Shown here piece by piece: positions 43,682-52,755 of a DNA stretch of 64,000 bases. The position numbers and the translations under genes are program-made. The notes beneath the pieces were generated by a model. It saw only the letters and a program-made list of their open reading frames with translations. It had not been told where the DNA came from and searched no databases. This stretch comes from Spartobacteria bacterium. Its GTDB lineage: Bacteria; Verrucomicrobiota; Verrucomicrobiia; Chthoniobacterales; UBA10450. The stretch covers positions 186,219-250,218 of the forward strand of contig PLCN01000002.1 of the NCBI GenBank assembly GCA_003134785.1, given 5' to 3'. The stretch's first letter is position 1; each line of letters opens with the position of its first letter.

Positions 43682-44737
43682 TTATTTGTTGATGTCTTGT
43701 TTCGCCTGAAGCCGATCGATCAGCGTTTTAATACTGCTCTTTTGCTGATCGGAGGCTGCGGCTGCCTGCGCTTTCTTTGCGTCCTCGGCCGCGCCGGCAA
43801 AATCGCCCGCCGCGGATTTGATCCGGACGTTCGACAGATGCCCGTACACACTTGTGGGATAGCGTTTCGCCACTTCCTTCAAGATCTCCATGGCTTCGGC
43901 GTCTTTCTTCTCCGTTTGCAACCGGCGCCCGTAAGAATAGAGCTGCACCGGTGTTGTCTTCGCGAGCGCCTGGTCCCAGACCTTCTTGGCCTCATCAGGG
44001 TTATTCGTCGCCTTGAGCAGATCGGCTTTGGTAGTCAGGTTCTCGAAACGTTCCTCGTTCTGGATCGAGAGGTCTGCCCACTTCAGCGCTTCGTCCAAAT
44101 TGATCTTCTTCGTCAGACAGAATTGCGCGGCTTGATTGGGCGCTTGCCACTCGTACTGAGCGCGTCCGCGCATTTGCTTACGGATGTCGCCCAGGGTTGC
44201 ATCCGCGTCGTTGATCGCGACCTTGAAAGGCACGGCGAGTTTCTCCCACTTCAGCGTCACCGTGGCGGAGTCTGACTTTGGATCCTCGAACTCGTACTCG
44301 AGCGCTTCCTCCATTTCGTTCGGGCGGGGCTTCACATTTACGCGAAGCGCATCTTCCGCCTGCTTGTAGGTGTAGCTGCCCCACGCGCTCGACATATTCG
44401 AGAAAATCACCGTCCAAGAATCCGCGGTTGGGATCATGTGCAGTCCGTAAATCCCTTTCGCGAGCGGCTGTCCTTCCACGGAAACCGAATTGCTGAATTC
44501 AATCGTGGTGTTTTCATTCGCGCCCGCGCGCCAAACTTCTCCGAGCGGAACAAGGCCGCCCCAAATTTTTCGGCCGTTAACCAAAGGCCGATGATAAGTG
44601 ATGGTGATGTCGGTCAAACCGACGCGCTGTTTATTGACCGCAAGTTGACTGACGTCGGGTAATGAAAGATCGGCCTGCGACGTTGCTATTGTTGCGAATC
44701 CAATGAGAGCCACGCTGAGTGTGATGATGCGTTTCAT
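43682..44737 (-). CDS. Secreted DUF2911 protein with C-terminal TPR-like region
   Basis: The product has 351 residues. The signal peptide ends near ATSQA. Residues 25-180 form a DUF2911 domain with its hallmarks ITITYHRPLVNGRKIWGGLV, PLGEVWRAGANENTTIEF and GIYGLHMIPT. Residues 205-345 are helical repeats (DEALKWADLSIQNEERFENL, DEAKKVWDQAL) of TPR character. The biochemical role of DUF2911 is unknown; it is frequent in Bacteroidetes, Acidobacteria and Verrucomicrobia secretomes. The gene is transcribed alone, followed by a hairpin. Confidence 0.85.
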   Translation of the reverse strand: MKRIITLSVALIGFATIATSQADLSLPDVSQLAVNKQRVGLTDITITYHRPLVNGRKIWGGLVPLGEVWRAGANENTTIEFSNSVSVEGQPLAKGIYGLHMIPTADSWTVIFSNMSSAWGSYTYKQAEDALRVNVKPRPNEMEEALEYEFEDPKSDSATVTLKWEKLAVPFKVAINDADATLGDIRKQMRGRAQYEWQAPNQAAQFCLTKKINLDEALKWADLSIQNEERFENLTTKADLLKATNNPDEAKKVWDQALAKTTPVQLYSYGRRLQTEKKDAEAMEILKEVAKRYPTSVYGHLSNVRIKSAAGDFAGAAEDAKKAQAAAASDQQKSSIKTLIDRLQAKQDINK

Positions 44738-44843
44738 AGAATGAATGTGGACAGTTGGGTTACACAGATCATCCGCAACAGAAGCTCAGACAAGAACAGA
44801 TTAAATATTTGTTGGAGGGGCGCCCCGCGCTGCAAGAATACCC

Positions 44844-45731
44844 TCAGATTGAGAGGGCTCGATAGTTACTTGGCGATTGGCCAACGATTGCCCTGAAAAC
44901 GCGATTAAAATGAGTGAGAGATTGAAACCCTGCTTCGTACGCGATTTCGCTCACGCGGCGATTGGGGTCGAGCAGCAACGTTTTCGCTTTTTCGATCCGG
45001 ACTCGCGCGACGTACGCGGTAAACGTGAGCCCTGTGGCGCGTTTGAACAGTTTGCAAAAGTAAAACGTGCTGGTGTTAACCGCCTTCGCGACTGTGGCCA
45101 AACAGAGGGTGCCATCCTGATTTTGCGAAATAAATTGTTTTGCCCGGGTGACCGCCGCAGGCTCAGCCGCCAGATTCTCGACAGCAATTTGATTGCTCAG
45201 AATCGATAAGTGTCGTCCGAAGATCTCAAGCAGCCGCAAGGTTGCGGCGTATTGCTTCTTCGTCAGCACCTTGGTGTGGAAATAAGCTTCGCGCGCTTTC
45301 CTCAGATCGACCTGCACGCCCCAGTTCACTAATTGTTTGGCCGCGCGGTCGAAGCTGAATTTGGTGGGCTGCTTGAGAAGGATCTGTCCGGTCTGCAGGA
45401 AACCGATGAGTTGATCGCCTACGTGAATGGGAACAGCGCTATCAGACAATCCGGCAAAACAGGTAACCGTGCGGGAGCGTTCACCGACTTTTTCGGTGAG
45501 TTTTCGCTGGACTTCCAAGCAAGCGGCGCAGACGCGATTCGAACGCGCCATTAATTCGCAAAACGGATTCTCGTTCGGAGCGCCACGAAGAGCAGGTTGC
45601 CAGTGCTCGACTGGTCGCATGGCCAACGCCATCCCGGTTGTCGCGGAAAACGCGCGAGCATAATCGCGAAAGATCGCGGACCGGGTGAGTTTTTCGACGA
45701 GTTGCTTGTTGCCAAGCTTCACCAGTCGCAA
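44844..45731 (-). CDS. AraC-family regulator with N-terminal PocR sensor domain
   Basis: The product has 295 residues. Residues 15-165 resemble a PocR domain, a Cys-containing ligand sensor (RVCAACLEVQRKL; CFAGLSDSAVPIHVGDQLIG). Residues 190-293 are a double helix-turn-helix AraC domain (LATVAKAVNTSTFYFCKLFK; VSEIAYEAGFQSLTHFNRVF). PocR-type regulators sense small organic molecules such as propanediol. A tiny hydrophobic ORF precedes it on the same strand. The likely targets are neighbouring genes; not proven. Confidence 0.88.
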   Translation of the reverse strand: MRLVKLGNKQLVEKLTRSAIFRDYARAFSATTGMALAMRPVEHWQPALRGAPNENPFCELMARSNRVCAACLEVQRKLTEKVGERSRTVTCFAGLSDSAVPIHVGDQLIGFLQTGQILLKQPTKFSFDRAAKQLVNWGVQVDLRKAREAYFHTKVLTKKQYAATLRLLEIFGRHLSILSNQIAVENLAAEPAAVTRAKQFISQNQDGTLCLATVAKAVNTSTFYFCKLFKRATGLTFTAYVARVRIEKAKTLLLDPNRRVSEIAYEAGFQSLTHFNRVFRAIVGQSPSNYRALSI

Positions 45732-45768
45732 TTTACCCAGCCGCGACTGGATGTCGAAACCTTCTCGC

Positions 45769-45852
45769 TTAAGCCTCTCGGAGGCATCGCCGAATGATCA
45801 AGGTGTAGAGCCCGATCATTGCTGCGACACCCAACACAACTACATATTCCAT
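45769..45852 (-). CDS. 27-residue hydrophobic peptide upstream of the PocR/AraC regulator
   Basis: An ATG at 45852, preceded by AGAGGTAA 6-13 nt upstream, opens MEYVVVLGVAAMIGLYTLII followed by RRCLREA and a TAA stop. The product is one TM helix with a basic C-terminal end, as in regulatory membrane micropeptides such as KdpF-like proteins. It ends 37 nt before the regulator gene start. Coding potential rests on the Shine-Dalgarno sequence and the coherent TM topology only. Confidence 0.45.
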   Translation of the reverse strand: MEYVVVLGVAAMIGLYTLIIRRCLREA

Positions 45853-46323
45853 TTTTGTTTACCTCTTTGTTTGTTCTGCCAAAACCGTGAGCTCCTGTTC
45901 GCTCCCATCTTGTGACTTAACGCAATCCCAGCATGGATGGCCCCATCGATCGCATCGACAACCGTAACTGGGTGCGTTTGGAACCAAACTCCTGGTCGGT
46001 GTGGTCCAACCGGGATAAGCAGCTTGACTTGAAACAGAAGCCGAATGGTCGATGCCCCTTTGTGTCTGTAGAATGAGATTCGTTTTCATAACTGTTCTTT
46101 TCGAGTCTCAGATTAAAGACGTCAGTCGCGCTGCGCTCCACGCGCCTTGGCTTTTTGTTTGCAAAAATTGTCGCGCAGCGCGCGGCGAAATTCTGATCAA
46201 TCGGCATTGATTAGGCATCGGTGCGGATTTTTTTGGCGGTGACTGTTTTCGGTCGAGCAAAATAAGAGGAGCAATTGCCACGGGGCGGAGAGCATCAACG
46301 GCTCAGTGGCGGTATGGTGTGGC
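45853..46323. other. Divergent regulatory region between two AraC-type genes
   Basis: About 470 nt separate the minus-strand micropeptide/PocR regulator and the plus-strand AraC gene. A minus-strand frame of 76 codons (45859-46089) begins MKTNLILQTQRGIDHSA but has no recognisable domain and only a weak ribosome-binding site; I do not call it. No clear operator was identified. Confidence 0.35.
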
Positions 46324-46725
46324 ATGAAGATAGTGCCGCCGCCTGCAAAGCAGATAACGCAACCGAGTTTCCTAAACGGAGAGCGCGCTGAGCCGGTGGA
46401 AATCTGGAAGGCGCGGAAGTTCATCCACGAGCATTCGGACGAAGAACTTTCCCTGACGAAAGTTTCGAAGCTCGTCAACGCTAGTGCCAATCACTTCAGC
46501 GAAAAATTCAAAGAGGTGACAGGCGTGAATTTTGTCGATTACATTGCCAGCATACGCATAGAGAAAGCGCGCGATCTCCTGCAAGATCGACATCTTCGGA
46601 TCAGTGAAATCGCGTTCGCCGTCGGCTTTCAATCGTTGTCGCAGTTCAACCGCGTCTTCAAAAAGTTGTCGGACAAATCACCAACACAATATCGCGCGAC
46701 ACATGCGAAGCATCCTCGCCAGTAA
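46324..46725 (+). CDS. Short AraC-type DNA-binding protein (HTH domain only)
   Basis: The product has 133 residues from the ATG at 46324 (a GTG at 46306 is possible). Residues 25-130 are an AraC HTH pair: LTKVSKLVNASANHFSEKFK and ISEIAFAVGFQSLSQFNRVF. The sensor domain found in full-length relatives such as the PocR-AraC protein at 44844 is absent, so it is either a truncated derivative or a constitutive SoxS/MarA-like regulator. It lies 104 nt upstream of a DoxX gene. Confidence 0.8.
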   Translation: MKIVPPPAKQITQPSFLNGERAEPVEIWKARKFIHEHSDEELSLTKVSKLVNASANHFSEKFKEVTGVNFVDYIASIRIEKARDLLQDRHLRISEIAFAVGFQSLSQFNRVFKKLSDKSPTQYRATHAKHPRQ

Positions 46726-46829
46726 ATTGGTCGGAGCGCGGAGAATTTTGGTCGGAATATTTTCCGTAAAAACGCGTAGTCGATGGATTGAGATTTGGGC
46801 CACACTCCAGCGATCTCGAACCTTGCTGC

Positions 46830-47249
46830 ATGAACTCTCTGAATCGATTTACGGACCCAGTTTACTGCATCGTGCGACTGATTGTCGGTTTAGTTTACGC
46901 GTGTCACGGCGGCCAAAAACTTCTCGGCTTCCCGGGCGGCGGTCACGGGGTGGACGGGATCGCATTTGTCGCGGGGATCATCGAATTCGTCGGCGGATTT
47001 CTGATTGCATTTGGATTGTTCACGCGCATCGCCGCGTTTTTGACGAGCGGCGAGATGGCGGTGGCCTATTTCATGTTTTACGCGGGAGTTGTGCCTACAC
47101 TGGAGGCGAAGTTTTTCCCAATCATGAATGGAGGCGAACTCGCCCTGGTGTATTGCTGGGTTTTCTTTTTCATTATCTTTTACGGTCCGGGACGTTGGAG
47201 CATCGATGCGCTTTGGTGCAAAGACAGAGGCAGCGCGCCGTCCACCTGA
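46830..47249 (+). CDS. DoxX family membrane protein (second)
   Basis: The product has 139 residues from the ATG at 46830; the open frame starts earlier at 46788. Four TM helices with DoxX features: VYCIVRLIVGLVYACHGGQK, then GIIEFVGGFLIAFGLFTRIA and EMAVAYFMFYAG. It is only distantly similar to the DoxX at 17212, so it is not a recent duplicate. It follows the short AraC gene and precedes the cytochrome operon. The role is probably in membrane redox or stress response, not specified. Confidence 0.82.
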   Translation: MNSLNRFTDPVYCIVRLIVGLVYACHGGQKLLGFPGGGHGVDGIAFVAGIIEFVGGFLIAFGLFTRIAAFLTSGEMAVAYFMFYAGVVPTLEAKFFPIMNGGELALVYCWVFFFIIFYGPGRWSIDALWCKDRGSAPST

Positions 47250-47368
47250 CCCAAACTTGAGATACTTCTTGTTAAGCCAATGGCGCGGGCAAACAGGAGC
47301 GACGATTACAAAAGCGCAGGAAATCCGCAGCCGAATAGATTTTCAGTAGCTCAAAGTTCGAAAAATTT

Positions 47369-47779
47369 ATGAAATCACGATATTCCGCTGCCAGTTGGTC
47401 GAGAGCGCTGATCTTACTGGCCGCGTTCTCGATGAGCAGAACGCTGCTGGCGCAAGATTGGAAAGCTCCGCCCTCCGTCGTCAACCGGCCCAATCCGGTA
47501 CCTGCAAACGCAAACACAATTGCGCTCGGTCAAAAACTTTACGTCGGAAATTGCATGATGTGTCACGGCCAGGCCGGCAAAGGCGATGGGCCAGGTGCGG
47601 CCGCCTTGGAGAAAAGGCCAGCGGATTTGACTGCGCGCATCCGATCAGGAGAAACCGATGGCGAGCTGTTCTGGAAAATCTCGGAAGGTCGGTCGCCAAT
47701 GATTTCGTGGAAGGGAACTTTGTCGGAGACACAACGCTGGGAGCTCGTTAATTACATCAAAACTCTGGCCGGTAAGTAA
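47369..47779 (+). CDS. Secreted monohaem cytochrome c
   Basis: The product has 136 residues. The signal peptide ends at LLAQD. A class I cytochrome c domain carries the haem site NCMMCHGQAGKGDGP (C62, C65, H66), with a probable Met axial ligand in GRSPMISWKG and the C-terminal helix RWELVNYIKTLAGK. It is first in a three-gene run; its TAA stop is immediately followed by the ATG of the barrel protein (TAAATG). An electron-carrier role in the periplasm is expected. Confidence 0.88.
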   Translation: MKSRYSAASWSRALILLAAFSMSRTLLAQDWKAPPSVVNRPNPVPANANTIALGQKLYVGNCMMCHGQAGKGDGPGAAALEKRPADLTARIRSGETDGELFWKISEGRSPMISWKGTLSETQRWELVNYIKTLAGK

Positions 47780-49156
47780 ATGCGACGTCCAGACCATCCT
47801 ATCGTGAATAGAACCATCACGTGGGGCTTCGTCGGGCTAAGTCTGTTGGCAACTTCGTTTGCCTCCTTTGGGCAGGAGCCAGCCTCTGCTTCCGATTACG
47901 TGTCCCGCGCCGAGTACGACAAACTCAAGGCGGAACACGAAGCGCTGAAGCAAGAAATGGATGAGCTAAAGACGGCGGTGCGGCAGATGGCGAACGGCAC
48001 AGTGCCTGCCATCCCCGCCGAAGGGCCTTCCACCGCAAAGGCGACATCGCCTGAAGGAAAACAACTTGTCACGACTACAACAGCGCCAGCCGCAAGCGAT
48101 GCCGTACCCATCGAAACCTCCGGCCCGCTGGCGACCCACAGCTTCAGCATTGTCGGAGACGCTGAATTTCAGTTCGGCAAAATTTCCCATCAACACGGCG
48201 CATTCATGTTTGCCGATTTTGCGCCGATCTTCCTGTTTCGGGGCGGCGATAGAATTCTCTTTGAAGCTGGTTTTGATTTCACCATTCAGAACAATGCGCC
48301 CGGCAGCTCCGGCTACGCCACCACCTTAAATCTAAGCTTCGCGACAATCGATTACATAATAAACGACTACGTTACCTTCACGGGTGGCAACATGCTGCTG
48401 CCGCTGGGAACTTATAGTGAGCGTAGCGCGGGCTGGTTGAACAAATTTCCCGACGCCCCTTTGCCGCGATCGGTTCTTCCCGGTAACGGCATCGGCGTGC
48501 AATTGCGCGGCGGCATCCCGCTCGGAGAGAAAGGCGCGAGCCTGACCTATTCCGGTTTTGTGATAAACGGCCCCGGCTCGATGGACGGCAGCGGCGACGC
48601 TGGTCAACTCGACCTTGGTGGCAATGTGGGCCTCACCAGTGATGGCAAGCTTACCAACAACCTGCACGGGGGCGCAGGGGAAGGCGGACGCGTCGCCATT
48701 TTTTGGCCGTGGAAGCCGCAATACGATCTGGAAGTCGGCGTCTCGGGAATGTCGAGCCGGTATGATAACGCTGGCAGGCAACAGTACAACGCCGGGGTCG
48801 TGGATGCGTCATTACATCTCGGCCCTTCGGTCGAAGTCAAAGGCGAATACATGAATACTTGGGTCGGAACGGACAACGCGGGTACCATCAGGCCCCGTGG
48901 TTGGTGGGTGCAGGGAGGATACAAATTGGCGGGTCTCAAGCTAGGCCTGCCGTATCTTGACAAGCTGGAGTTAGTAGGTCGCTACGATACGGTAAACGAC
49001 GCCTTGGGTACTTGGACAAAGCGCGGGACGGTTGGTGCAGTTTACTACGTCACCAACACCCTCTGGCTTGAGGGCGACTATGAATTTACGAGCAATCGCG
49101 GCCCCAATCCCGCGCCGGACGATTCACTGCTCTTTCAAATCTCGTACGGATTCTAG
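47780..49156 (+). CDS. Outer-membrane beta-barrel protein between two cytochrome genes
   Basis: The product has 458 residues. A signal peptide is followed by a short coiled coil (SRAEYDKLKAEHEALKQEMD, residues 41-70), a Pro/Thr linker and then a barrel of alternating amphipathic strands with a C-terminal Phe (FQISYGF), typical of outer-membrane proteins. It is related in style to, but not an obvious homologue of, the OprO/P porin at 27 kb. Its position directly between two c-type cytochromes in one operon suggests a link between outer-membrane transport and electron transfer. Confidence 0.82.
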   Translation: MRRPDHPIVNRTITWGFVGLSLLATSFASFGQEPASASDYVSRAEYDKLKAEHEALKQEMDELKTAVRQMANGTVPAIPAEGPSTAKATSPEGKQLVTTTTAPAASDAVPIETSGPLATHSFSIVGDAEFQFGKISHQHGAFMFADFAPIFLFRGGDRILFEAGFDFTIQNNAPGSSGYATTLNLSFATIDYIINDYVTFTGGNMLLPLGTYSERSAGWLNKFPDAPLPRSVLPGNGIGVQLRGGIPLGEKGASLTYSGFVINGPGSMDGSGDAGQLDLGGNVGLTSDGKLTNNLHGGAGEGGRVAIFWPWKPQYDLEVGVSGMSSRYDNAGRQQYNAGVVDASLHLGPSVEVKGEYMNTWVGTDNAGTIRPRGWWVQGGYKLAGLKLGLPYLDKLELVGRYDTVNDALGTWTKRGTVGAVYYVTNTLWLEGDYEFTSNRGPNPAPDDSLLFQISYGF

Positions 49157-49162
49157 ACGATT

Positions 49163-49483
49163 ATGACTACTCCTCACTTCTTTGCCGTCGCGACCATCGG
49201 CGCGGCAGTCGCCACCATCGCCTCCCCTGCGACCGCGCAAACCACCGCCCCGGCTTCGAAAACCAAAGTGGAAACAACGGCAGCAACCCAGGAAAAAATA
49301 GAGCTATCGGGAGCCGAGCTGTGGACGCTTAATTGCAACCGCTGCCATATGATTCGCAGCCCGGGTGAGTTCACCGCCGCCCAATGGGAGGCGATCATGA
49401 TGCACATGCGAGTCCGGGCCAACATTCCCGCCGCTCAAGCTCGGGAAATCCTAAAATTCCTCCAAGCAGGTGCCGGCAAATAA
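49163..49483 (+). CDS. Small secreted cytochrome-c-like protein
   Basis: The product has 106 residues. The signal peptide ends ATAQ, followed by an Ala/Thr-rich linker and then one haem motif WTLNCNRCHMIRSPGEF (C58, C61, H62). A Met-rich helix IMMHMRVRANIP could supply the sixth ligand. The sequence CNRCHxxRxPxEFTxxQW is typical of small cytochromes partnered with photosynthetic or di-haem redox proteins. It starts 6 nt after the barrel gene. Confidence 0.82.
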   Translation: MTTPHFFAVATIGAAVATIASPATAQTTAPASKTKVETTAATQEKIELSGAELWTLNCNRCHMIRSPGEFTAAQWEAIMMHMRVRANIPAAQAREILKFLQAGAGK

Positions 49484-49799
49484 AAGTGCGAGCGCCACCG
49501 CTTTCCTCGCCGAATGACCAACCTTCGACCAAGCCTATGAGAAGCGGCGCGGAACTCTAGGTGGAAATCTGCGTTCGGTGGTGGCAGCCAAAAGATCCGG
49601 CAAAGACGGCTATTAATTGCCCAATGTAAGACCAGTTCAGTTGCAGTTGCATGGCGATACCGCCGACAATTCTGCTGGTCCCGCGCCCCGAGCCTACACC
49701 ATTTTCCCGCGACGATAGTGATTAGCGTCCAAGAGTCCTGCCAGAACGACTCGTGCAACGCTCGTGGTGTAATTCCGACTGTTCCTTGCTCTCGGTGAA
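49484..49799. other. Intergenic region without recognisable gene
   Basis: There are 316 nt between the cytochrome operon and the YbdK-type gene. No coding frame with family resemblance was found and no strong terminator; several TTGCAGTTGCA-like short repeats near 49638-49650 have no assigned role. Confidence 0.4.
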
Positions 49800-50933
49800 A
49801 TGAAAAACGTTTTCACTCTCGGAATCGAGGAGGAATTTCAGATCATCGATCCGGAAACGCGTGAGCTGCGCTCGCACATCCAGGAGATTTTGGCAGACGG
49901 CAAAATACTTTTGAAGGAACGCGTCAAGTCCGAGATGCACCAATCGGTAGTTGAACTGGCCACCGAAGTCTGTAGTGACGCAGCTTGCGTGCGACAGCAG
50001 GTCGTTCAGCTTCGCAGCGATTTGGCGACGATTGCCGCGCGCGACGGACTGAAGATCGCGTCGGCGGGCACGCATCCATTCTCGCATTGGATGGACCAGT
50101 TGATCACGGTGGACGAGCGTTATGCCACCATCGTCAAAGACATGCAACAAATCGCGCGCGCGAACCTTATTTTCGGGTTGCATGTTCACGTCGGAATTCC
50201 GGATCGCGAAGTGGCGATTGCGGTCATGAATCAGGCGCGTTATTTCCTTCCGCATCTTTACGCGCTGTCGGTCAACTCGCCCTTCTGGCTGGGACAAAAC
50301 ACCGGCCTAAAAGCGTATCGGCAGATGATCTTCGAGCGTTTCCCGCGAACGGGCATTCCCGATGCGTTTGAAAGCCTGTCCGAGTACGAAGATTACCTGA
50401 AGCTACTCGTCGCCACCGGTTGCATCGACAACGCCAAGAAAATTTGGTGGGACATCCGACTGCATCCGTTCTTCGATACGCTCGAATTCCGCATCTGTGA
50501 CGCGCAATCGCGGGTCGATGATACCATCGCGCTCGCCGCGTTGATGCAGGCGATCGTGGTCAAACTGCATAAACTGCTGCGGCAAAACGTCAGCTTTCGG
50601 ATGTATCCGCGGCGCTTGATCGATGAGAACCGCTGGCGCGCGTCGCGCTACGGTATCGACGGAAAACTGATCGATTTCGGCCGTAGATGCGAGGTGGACG
50701 AGCGCGAATTACTTCACGAAATGCTCGAGTTCATCGCGACGGAAGTAGACGAGCTGGGCAACCATGAACAGATTGCGCACATCGAAAAAATTATGCGCGA
50801 GGGAACCGGCGCGGATCGGCAATTAGCCGTGTGGGAATGCACGCGGGATATGAAAGCGGTGGTTGATCACATTGTTCGGGAGACGTACGAAGGACTCAGT
50901 GTTTCGGCGCGCTCAGCATTGACGCACGTCTGA
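49800..50933 (+). CDS. YbdK-type carboxylate-amine ligase (GCS2 family)
   Basis: The product has 377 residues. Glutamate-cysteine-ligase-2 family: LGIEEEFQIIDPETREL at the N-terminus, GLHVHVGIPDREVAIAVMN, WWDIRLHPFFDTLEFRICDA and the C-terminal helices. YbdK has weak glutamate-cysteine ligase activity; the physiological product in most bacteria is unknown. Since the window also carries bacillithiol-type genes, a role in thiol or peptide-amide formation is possible but not evident. It is transcribed alone. Confidence 0.9.
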   Translation: MKNVFTLGIEEEFQIIDPETRELRSHIQEILADGKILLKERVKSEMHQSVVELATEVCSDAACVRQQVVQLRSDLATIAARDGLKIASAGTHPFSHWMDQLITVDERYATIVKDMQQIARANLIFGLHVHVGIPDREVAIAVMNQARYFLPHLYALSVNSPFWLGQNTGLKAYRQMIFERFPRTGIPDAFESLSEYEDYLKLLVATGCIDNAKKIWWDIRLHPFFDTLEFRICDAQSRVDDTIALAALMQAIVVKLHKLLRQNVSFRMYPRRLIDENRWRASRYGIDGKLIDFGRRCEVDERELLHEMLEFIATEVDELGNHEQIAHIEKIMREGTGADRQLAVWECTRDMKAVVDHIVRETYEGLSVSARSALTHV

Positions 50934-51129
50934 ACTTCCGGCGATGCTCGGATGAGCGCTGACGATTTATCCAGACCGTCTTTCGATTCCGTGCGACGTT
51001 ACGGTACGCGCCATTCGAACTACGCGACATAGTCCGCGATGCCTCGGTGACGAATGCCATGTCTTCAGTGGTGCGCGGACATGGAACATGGAAGTGCGGC
51101 GAACTAGAAAATCAACGTCTTTAAAAATT

Positions 51130-51537
51130 ATGAAACCGCACTGCTTTTTCGCTCACGTCGCCTTTGCGATCGACGCTCGCGCGCACGCTACCCCGCAAGC
51201 GACCGCAAATCTCCTAATTGAAATCAACGATAGAGCGTTAGCATCAGGCGGCAGGCAAAAACACCTCAAGGTTTCCGCGCTGAGGGAGTCTCAAAAGGTG
51301 AAGTTGGCTGGTAAAATTGCCAAGACCGCTGCCCGTGACTACCTGAAATTACAACGGGAGTTCCGCAAATTTCCGGTGCAACGATTCGTAGACTTCAATC
51401 TTACCGGAACCCCGACCTATATTTCGATTCGTCCTGCTCCGGCCAAAATTTTGCCGAATGATTCCAAAGTATGGCGGCTCGCAGAATGTGAGTCAGATCA
51501 ACTGAGGAGCCAGCCATTGTCTAATCCCTCCCGATAA
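51130..51537 (+). CDS. Hypothetical protein
   Basis: The product has 135 residues from the ATG at 51130 (the frame is open from 51088). It is Lys/Arg/Ala-rich in the middle (SQKVKLAGKIAKTAARDYLK), with no TM segments or recognisable domain. It lies isolated between the YbdK gene and the stress module. No ribosome-binding site is evident, so coding status is uncertain. Confidence 0.35.
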   Translation: MKPHCFFAHVAFAIDARAHATPQATANLLIEINDRALASGGRQKHLKVSALRESQKVKLAGKIAKTAARDYLKLQREFRKFPVQRFVDFNLTGTPTYISIRPAPAKILPNDSKVWRLAECESDQLRSQPLSNPSR

Positions 51538-51732
51538 TAAAGACTGCAGGGCGGAGCCGGGATCGTTCGGTTAGGCACTTCTGCCAACGCAAAGCCCGCT
51601 ACGTGAAAGAATTGCTTCGGGCCACGCTTCAGCCGCACTAACGTGAAGCGGATGGGAACTCGGATGCAACGGAGGGTAAACGTTAGCCAAGAAATGGAGA
51701 GCGGATTTAGATCGTCAACCTACGCTTAAAAC

Positions 51733-52755
51733 ATGGAACGGAAGGCCAATCCCAAACAACGCAGCGTTCGGTCGCCCACTCAACCTCGAGGCGATCGCGC
51801 CAAGCGCGACTCATTAAAGATCGCTAACATCCTTGTGCCTCTCGATTTTTCGCGGCCATCGCTGAAGGCGTTGGAATATGCTCTGCCGCTAGCGAAACGC
51901 TTCGGCGCGAAGCTGCATCTCGTCCACGCCTTCGATTGCGATTATCCGACGTCGACGTTTTCAGCAATGCCACTCCCGATTCCGGAGGCAGAGATCGCTA
52001 GTCGCGCCAAGCGGCGTCTCCAGGATGTAGCTAAGAAATACGCGATTGCATTGACACCGGAAAATTGTCACGTCGTGAAAGGACGCGCGTATCATGTGAT
52101 CTGTCAGTTGGCGCGGAAGCTGGAAACGGATCTCATCGTAACGACGACGCGCGGTTACACCGGACTCAGGCACGTCCTTCTAGGAAGCACGGCGGAAAGA
52201 ATCGTGCAGCACGCACCCTGTGGCGTCCTCGTGGTGCGGGAACACGAACGGGAATTTGTGCGCGCAACTGACGGCGCCGCAAAGTCAAAGAGCGCGATCC
52301 GAGTAGAAAAAATTCTTGTGCCGCTGGATTTCTCCGGCTGTTCAGTGGTGGGGCTGGAATCTGCCGTGCGCTTCGCGCAAGTCTGGGGCGCAAAGCTCGT
52401 GACGTTCAATTGCGTGCCACTGCAGACCTTCGCAATGTACGGCGAATACGGCGGGCGTGATTCAACCGCCCTGACTAATTACGCGCAGAAAGCGGCCAGG
52501 GAACAAATGAACGAAGTCGCAACGAACTTAAACTCACAGGACATTGTCATCGAAGGCGTGATCGAACTTGGAGCGCCCGCGCAGGCCATCTGCGATTACG
52601 CGCGTGATAACGAGGTGGATTTCATCGTCACTGCGACACATGGAAGCACGGGGCTGACACATGTCCTCGTCGGGAGCACGGCAGAACATATCGTCCGATA
52701 TGCTCATTGTCCCGTGCTCGTCATGCCAAGCTACGCGCGAGAAGGGAAAAGCTAA
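51733..52755 (+). CDS. Tandem-domain universal stress protein
   Basis: The product has 340 residues: a basic N-tail (1-28) followed by two UspA folds (about 30-180 and 195-338). Each ends with the ATP-binding loop G-x2-G-x9-G-S/T: TTRGYTGLRHVLLGSTAERI in the first, TATHGSTGLTHVLVGSTAEH in the second. Such proteins accumulate in stress or energy limitation and may bind ATP. Its stop overlaps the ATG of the next gene by one base (TAATG), beginning a coupled five-gene module. Confidence 0.92.
   Translation: MERKANPKQRSVRSPTQPRGDRAKRDSLKIANILVPLDFSRPSLKALEYALPLAKRFGAKLHLVHAFDCDYPTSTFSAMPLPIPEAEIASRAKRRLQDVAKKYAIALTPENCHVVKGRAYHVICQLARKLETDLIVTTTRGYTGLRHVLLGSTAERIVQHAPCGVLVVREHEREFVRATDGAAKSKSAIRVEKILVPLDFSGCSVVGLESAVRFAQVWGAKLVTFNCVPLQTFAMYGEYGGRDSTALTNYAQKAAREQMNEVATNLNSQDIVIEGVIELGAPAQAICDYARDNEVDFIVTATHGSTGLTHVLVGSTAEHIVRYAHCPVLVMPSYAREGKS

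Noticed and set aside
45859-46089. 76-codon minus-strand frame upstream of the 27-residue micropeptide
   Set aside because: Weak ribosome-binding site, no TM or signal segment, no recognisable domain.
49435-49758. 107-codon minus-strand frame opposite the end of the second cytochrome gene
   Set aside because: Overlaps the cytochrome 3' end antisense and shows no protein features.
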